Shown here: piece by piece, positions 7,400 to 10,619 of the stretch
Layout: every line of letters starts with the position of its first letter
Position numbering within the stretch: the first letter of the stretch is position 1
Origin: Paracoccaceae bacterium
GTDB lineage: Bacteria; Pseudomonadota; Alphaproteobacteria; Rhodobacterales; Rhodobacteraceae
Direction: 5' to 3'
DNA length: 10,619 nt
Assembly: GCA_026982275.1 (NCBI GenBank)
Contig: JALSHK010000431.1
Location: 1 to 10,619 of the forward strand
Translations under genes and position numbers: made by a program
Notes under the pieces: generated by a model
Seen by the model: the letters and a program-made list of their open reading frames with translations, nothing else
The model's database searches: none
What the model was told of the DNA's origin: nothing

Positions 7400-7603
7400 T
7401 TATTTCGCGCCGAGCTTTTTCAGAATGATGGTCATCAGACAAAATTTGGTCAGGCCGGATTGAAACAGGTTGGCCCCGACAAAGATCAGCATCCATGTCC
7501 AGCCGAATTTGGTTATGTCAAACTGGCCGTTGATATGGCCAAGCGCGAGGCTGACGAGGATAAAGGCACCGGCGATGGTCATGGTGAGTCGTTGGGCGGT
7601 CAT
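7400..7603 (-). CDS. DUF2892 family small membrane protein
   Basis: The 67-residue product MTAQRLTMTIAGAF... has two hydrophobic helices (about 7-25 and 37-53) and ends FCLMTIILKKLGAK, matching the DUF2892 (YgaP-like membrane) family, in which a cysteine sits just after the second helix. Members are often found alone or fused to rhodanese domains; their function is not established. The ATG at 7603 follows AAGGAG by eight bases; a GTG nine bases further upstream abuts the ribosome binding site and is unlikely. It converges with the GMC gene at a 24-base gap with no clear terminator, and lies 64 bases after the upstream membrane protein on the same strand. Confidence 0.8.
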   Translation of the reverse strand: MTAQRLTMTIAGAFILVSLALGHINGQFDITKFGWTWMLIFVGANLFQSGLTKFCLMTIILKKLGAK

Positions 7604-7641
7604 TATAGGCACTCCTTATTGGTGAATACTCCCGATATACG

Positions 7642-7651
7642 GAATATATTC
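7642..7651. promoter_or_regulatory. Short palindrome upstream of the DUF2892 gene
   Basis: GAATATATTC is a perfect 10-base palindrome in the 64-base gap in front of the DUF2892 gene. It could be a repressor half of a larger operator or chance in an AT-rich patch. It does not fit the ATTC-N8-GAAT site of the sulfide sensor SqrR. Confidence 0.2.
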
Positions 7652-7667
7652 TGCGCTGCCCATGCGC

Positions 7668-8639
7668 CTATTCCGCACAGATATTCTGCAATAGATCAAA
7701 CGACTCGAATTCAAAGGCGGGCAGGGTGGCCGGAGGCAGGGGCAGGCCTATGCCCTCGGCCTGGGCCAATAGCTGGAGCGGAGCCGGGGAGATTCCGCTT
7801 TCCAGAAGATAATCACGGGCCGCGATATAGCTGCTGCCGTGATCTCCCTCTGGCAAAATATCGGGCAGCAGGGCCGGAAAACGCCCCGAAACAATATAGC
7901 GCAGGGCGCCAAGCGGGCCGAGCGCCTTGATCAGCCTTGATTGCGGGGCTTGCTCCAGGCTTTCTCCCCATGCCAATGCAACAAGGGCGGCGAGGCTTTC
8001 GGGTGTGGCGGCTTCAATCGTCGCGCGGGAAAGCAGGATACGGCCATCGGGCAAGGCCAATGCCGCCGGATCAAGCCCGTCAAGCACAATGAGCGCCGGG
8101 GGCGGATCCGGCAGCAGGGATCTGGAAAATGCCGCAAGGGCACGCCGGCCTTGCCAGCCCTGGCATTCGCCAGCGGTTTTCTGTTGCAGGCGCTCTTGCA
8201 GCCGGGTGGAAACCCCGATCAGCCGCGAAGGCGGGGTCAGGGTATTGGCCACGGAATAGATCAGGGGCGGGGATTGGCCGAGCAGCGCCAATATAATCGC
8301 CACCCCCAGCCCGCGCCACAGCCAGCGGCGCCTGGGCGGGGGCGTGGCGGGGCCGGAGAGCAGCGAGGTGACAGCGCTGATGGCGCGCACCATATCGGCA
8401 TCCTCGATTTCCAGAATTTCCTGCTGCTCGGGATCGGCGGAATAGATCACCGCTTCGCCGCGCGTGCCCACGCGCCGGGTGGCGCGCAGGGACCAATGGG
8501 TCAGCGGCACATCCTTCAGCGAGGTGATTTGCAGGCTTTCATCGCCAAAAGACACGATCACCTCGCGCCCTTCCTGCCGTCCGGCCTCGAACCACCAGCC
8601 GATGGCTTCCAGCCGGACATACTTGTCTATTGCGGTCAT
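7668..8639 (-). CDS. Single-pass membrane protein resembling an inactive M48 peptidase
   Basis: This 323-residue protein starts MTAIDKYVRLEAIG, a conserved opening I associate with a Rhodobacterales family of unknown function. An N-terminal soluble domain of about 100 residues (beta-rich, with SFGDESLQITSLKD at 30-43) is followed by a basic stretch, one membrane helix (about 106-122) and a C-terminal domain. In that domain LPDGRILLSRATIEA (196-210) and SLAALVALAWGES (215-227) line up with the strand and active-site helix of M48 metallopeptidases, but the zinc-binding HExxH is absent. It would therefore be catalytically inactive, or the likeness is superficial. The gene starts nine bases after the acyl-CoA ligase stop, with AAGGGG overlapping that stop region, so the pair is probably translationally coupled. 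Existence of the gene is confident; function is not. Confidence 0.75.
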   Translation of the reverse strand: MTAIDKYVRLEAIGWWFEAGRQEGREVIVSFGDESLQITSLKDVPLTHWSLRATRRVGTRGEAVIYSADPEQQEILEIEDADMVRAISAVTSLLSGPATPPPRRRWLWRGLGVAIILALLGQSPPLIYSVANTLTPPSRLIGVSTRLQERLQQKTAGECQGWQGRRALAAFSRSLLPDPPPALIVLDGLDPAALALPDGRILLSRATIEAATPESLAALVALAWGESLEQAPQSRLIKALGPLGALRYIVSGRFPALLPDILPEGDHGSSYIAARDYLLESGISPAPLQLLAQAEGIGLPLPPATLPAFEFESFDLLQNICAE

Positions 8640-8648
8640 AAAACCCCT

Positions 8649-10262
8649 TTATTGCGGCAATTTATAGCCTTGATCCTCGAGCTGTTGACGCAGCTCCAGC
8701 TTGGAAATTTTTCCGGTTGCGGTATGGGGCAAGGCCTCCACCGAAAAGATATCATCGGGTAATTGCCATTTTGCAAAGCGGTTTTCAAGCAAAGACATGA
8801 TTTCGCCCTTGTCGGGGTCTTGCCCGGCGCTTGGCACAATGACCAATACCGGCCGCTCGCCCCATTTAGGATGCGGCACGGCCACCGCCGCCGCCTCGGC
8901 CACGCCGGGATGGGCGATCGCGCAGTTTTCAAGCTCGATCGAGGAAATCCACTCGCCGCCGGATTTGATCACGTCTTTGGAGCGGTCGGTGATGCGCACA
9001 TAGCCATTGGCATCGATGATCGCCACATCGCCGGTATCAAACCAGCCGCTGGTATCCACCGCATCGCCATCACCCTTCAGATAGCGCTGCACCACCGCCG
9101 CGCCGCGCGCCATCAGGCGGCCCTGGGTGATGCCGTCCCATGGCAGGCATTCCCCCATGTCGTTCATGATTTCCAGATCCACGGTATAGGGCGGGTGGCC
9201 CACGGTTTCCTGCACGGTCAGGCGGTCGGCGGGCGATAGCGCATTCACCTCGGGCTTGAAGGAGCAGATCGTGCCGAGAGGCGACATTTCGGTCATGCCC
9301 CAGGCATGCAGCACCTGAACGCCGTAATCGTTCTGGAAGGTTTCGATCACCGCGCGCGGGCAGCTGGCCCCGCCGATCAGCACCCGCTTCAGGCTGGAAA
9401 ACTTCAGATCGCCGGATTTGAGATGCTCCAGCATGCCCAGCCAGATCGTAGGCACAGCGGCGGTGAAACTGACGCCCATTTCCAGCATTTCATAAAGGCC
9501 GGCGGCGGTCATATCGCGCCCCGGCATCACCATGGAGGCCCCCGCCATCGGGGCGGAATAGGCAATCGACCAGCCATTGGCATGAAAGAGCGGCACCACG
9601 GGCATGATGCGGTCATTGGAGGAAATATTCACCATATCGGGCGCGGCCGCCGCCATGGCATGCAGCACATTGGAGCGGTGGGAATAAACCACACCTTTGG
9701 GGTTTCCGGTGGTGCCGGAGGTATAACAAATGCCGCACGGGTCGTTTTCGTCGCCCTCCACCCATGGGGCATCATCGGGCTGACCCTCCAGCAATTCTTC
9801 ATAGCAGAGCAGCTCCAGCGGGCTTTCAGGCATATGGGCGCGATCGGTCAGCACGATGATTTTTTCGATCTTGGGCAGCTTGTCTATGATGGCCTCAAAG
9901 ATCGGCAACAGATCGGGGTCTACCATGATGAAGCGGTCTTCGGCGTGATTGATAATATAAACCAGCTGCTCGGCAAACAGGCGTGGATTTAGGGTGTGGT
10001 TCACCGCTCCCGCCCCGGGAATGCCATACCAGACCGCAAGATGGCGCACGGTATTCCATGCCATCACCCCGATCACATCCCCCTTTTGCACACCAAGCCC
10101 CTGAAGCGCAGCGGACAGCCTTTTGGCATCGCGGCGCACCTCTTGCCAGTTGCTATGCACAATCGGGCCTTCGACAGAGCGGCCTATGACCTCGCGCCCG
10201 GGGTGATAGCGGGCGGCATGATCAATTATTGTGCCGGCCCTTAACGAAAAATTTTGCATCAT
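8649..10262 (-). CDS. AMP-binding acyl-CoA ligase (fatty acyl-CoA synthetase-like)
   Basis: This 537-residue cytoplasmic enzyme belongs to the ANL superfamily, which activates a carboxylic acid with ATP to an acyl-adenylate and then forms a CoA thioester. Core motifs are YTSGTTGNPKG at 180-190, GMTEMSP at 322-328, GWFDTGD at 406-412, the hinge region DRSKDVIKSGGEW at 426-438 and the catalytic lysine K518 in TATGKISK. The pattern fits medium/long-chain fatty acid ligases and the related 3-methylmercaptopropionate-CoA ligase (DmdB) common in roseobacters; the sequence alone does not separate these. The ATG at 10262 (followed at once by a second ATG) is chosen because GGGAG lies nine bases upstream; an in-frame ATG at 10304 has no such site. 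It heads a minus-strand group with the membrane protein downstream. Length is normal. Confidence 0.93.
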   Translation of the reverse strand: MMQNFSLRAGTIIDHAARYHPGREVIGRSVEGPIVHSNWQEVRRDAKRLSAALQGLGVQKGDVIGVMAWNTVRHLAVWYGIPGAGAVNHTLNPRLFAEQLVYIINHAEDRFIMVDPDLLPIFEAIIDKLPKIEKIIVLTDRAHMPESPLELLCYEELLEGQPDDAPWVEGDENDPCGICYTSGTTGNPKGVVYSHRSNVLHAMAAAAPDMVNISSNDRIMPVVPLFHANGWSIAYSAPMAGASMVMPGRDMTAAGLYEMLEMGVSFTAAVPTIWLGMLEHLKSGDLKFSSLKRVLIGGASCPRAVIETFQNDYGVQVLHAWGMTEMSPLGTICSFKPEVNALSPADRLTVQETVGHPPYTVDLEIMNDMGECLPWDGITQGRLMARGAAVVQRYLKGDGDAVDTSGWFDTGDVAIIDANGYVRITDRSKDVIKSGGEWISSIELENCAIAHPGVAEAAAVAVPHPKWGERPVLVIVPSAGQDPDKGEIMSLLENRFAKWQLPDDIFSVEALPHTATGKISKLELRQQLEDQGYKLPQ

Positions 10263-10273
10263 GGCGTCTGACT

Positions 10274-10290
10274 CCCTATTATTATTATAT
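10274..10290 (-). promoter_or_regulatory. AT-rich possible -10 region of the ligase gene
   Basis: On the minus strand a TATATAATAATAATA run lies just upstream of the GGGAG ribosome binding site and includes an exact TATAAT. No matching -35 hexamer is found at 16-18 bases, so either the promoter is of an extended or activated type or the run is incidental. Confidence 0.25.
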
Positions 10291-10367
10291 AGATCATTGC
10301 CCAAACCGGGCGCGTTGAAAAGAGGCCTTTAAGGTGATTTGCATTTATAACGCCAAGGAAATGGCCT

Positions 10368-10619
10368 ATGGCTAGAATTTCCAGAAGTCAGCACCCGATG
10401 GCTTATGCGGTGACGGAACTTTTGGGCGGCGTCGAGGCATTGAATTACTTTACCCACCTCCAGCAGGATCTCGGGTTTGTCTATTTTGCGGTGCCTGCCG
10501 TGGCCAATATCCGCACCATCGGCAGCCTTAATCTGGCAACGGCTCGGGCAGAGGGTGTGGAGCATGAATATCGACAGATGAAGCAGGTCTATAACCGGCA
10601 AGCGGCGATTGTGCCCAAT
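10368..10619 (+). CDS. Unrecognised protein, N-terminal 84 codons (cut by window edge)
   Basis: An open frame begins at the ATG at 10368 and stays open to the end of the window. AAGGA lies eight bases upstream. The product starts MARISRSQHPMAYAVTELLGG and continues with a hydrophobic patch (about 36-50, FVYFAVPAVANI) and a charged helix-like segment (about 60-76). No signal peptide or known motif is recognised. It is divergent from the acyl-CoA ligase across about 105 bases. An overlapping ATG at 10361 is out of frame and stops after four codons. The coding call rests on the ribosome binding site, an uninterrupted frame and protein-like composition. Confidence 0.6.
   Translation, partial: MARISRSQHPMAYAVTELLGGVEALNYFTHLQQDLGFVYFAVPAVANIRTIGSLNLATARAEGVEHEYRQMKQVYNRQAAIVPN

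Noticed and set aside
7642..7651. Sulfide-sensor (SqrR/BigR-type) operator before the DUF2892 gene
   Set aside because: The ATTC-N8-GAAT spacing is not met; only a short palindrome in an AT-rich patch is present.
9306..9992. 228-codon open frame antisense to the acyl-CoA ligase
   Set aside because: Shadow frame with His/Gly-rich composition and no ribosome binding site or motif.
10329..10601. 90-codon minus-strand frame at the right edge
   Set aside because: The opposite frame from 10368 has a ribosome binding site and more protein-like content and stays open to the window end.

Overview
The window is GC-rich chromosomal DNA that looks like an alphaproteobacterium, most likely Rhodobacterales (roseobacter group). 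The basis is the sequence style of the tRNA-Asp genes, the CTTG-type tRNA promoters, a conserved MTAIDKYVRLEA-type membrane protein, and a family assortment typical of that order. This assignment is from recognition only; no search was run. Most of the window is ordinary core or accessory metabolism; no phage, IS element, CRISPR array or defence island is visible.

Layout. At the left edge is the N-terminal part of thymidine kinase (minus strand, cut by the window edge), preceded by a small SleB-type cell-wall hydrolase lipoprotein on the same strand. A gene-poor stretch of about 430 bases (773-1203) holds a likely promoter, an 8-bp dyad and a doubtful small reading frame in front of a Na+/phosphate cotransporter-family gene with a PhoU-like C-terminus (plus strand). 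A tRNA-Val(TAC) follows, convergent with a ZntA-type Zn/Cd/Pb efflux ATPase on the minus strand. Divergent from that ATPase are two identical tandem tRNA-Asp(GTC) genes, then two tandem copies of a structured intergenic repeat, then a GMC-family FAD oxidoreductase similar to choline dehydrogenase (plus strand). Convergent with it is a minus-strand group: an acyl-CoA ligase, a membrane protein that looks like a degenerate M48 peptidase (9 bases apart, probably co-transcribed), and a small two-helix DUF2892 protein. At the right edge an unrecognised plus-strand gene begins and is cut off.

How the genes fit together. No single pathway is encoded. Nucleotide salvage, envelope turnover, phosphate uptake, metal efflux, alcohol/choline-type oxidation and acyl-CoA activation sit side by side. 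The ligase and the GMC oxidoreductase could both feed carbon catabolism, but nothing in the sequence links them.

Most noteworthy signals. (1) The tandem repeat at 5485-5657 has a shared core of about 56 bases followed by a hairpin in which 4 of 7 base pairs differ between copies and all four changes are compensated on both strands. (2) Perfect inverted repeats of 12 and 10 bp flank the tRNA-Val gene and the first tRNA-Asp gene and overlap their ends. (3) The efflux ATPase has a promoter with a 19-base spacer, typical of MerR-family control.
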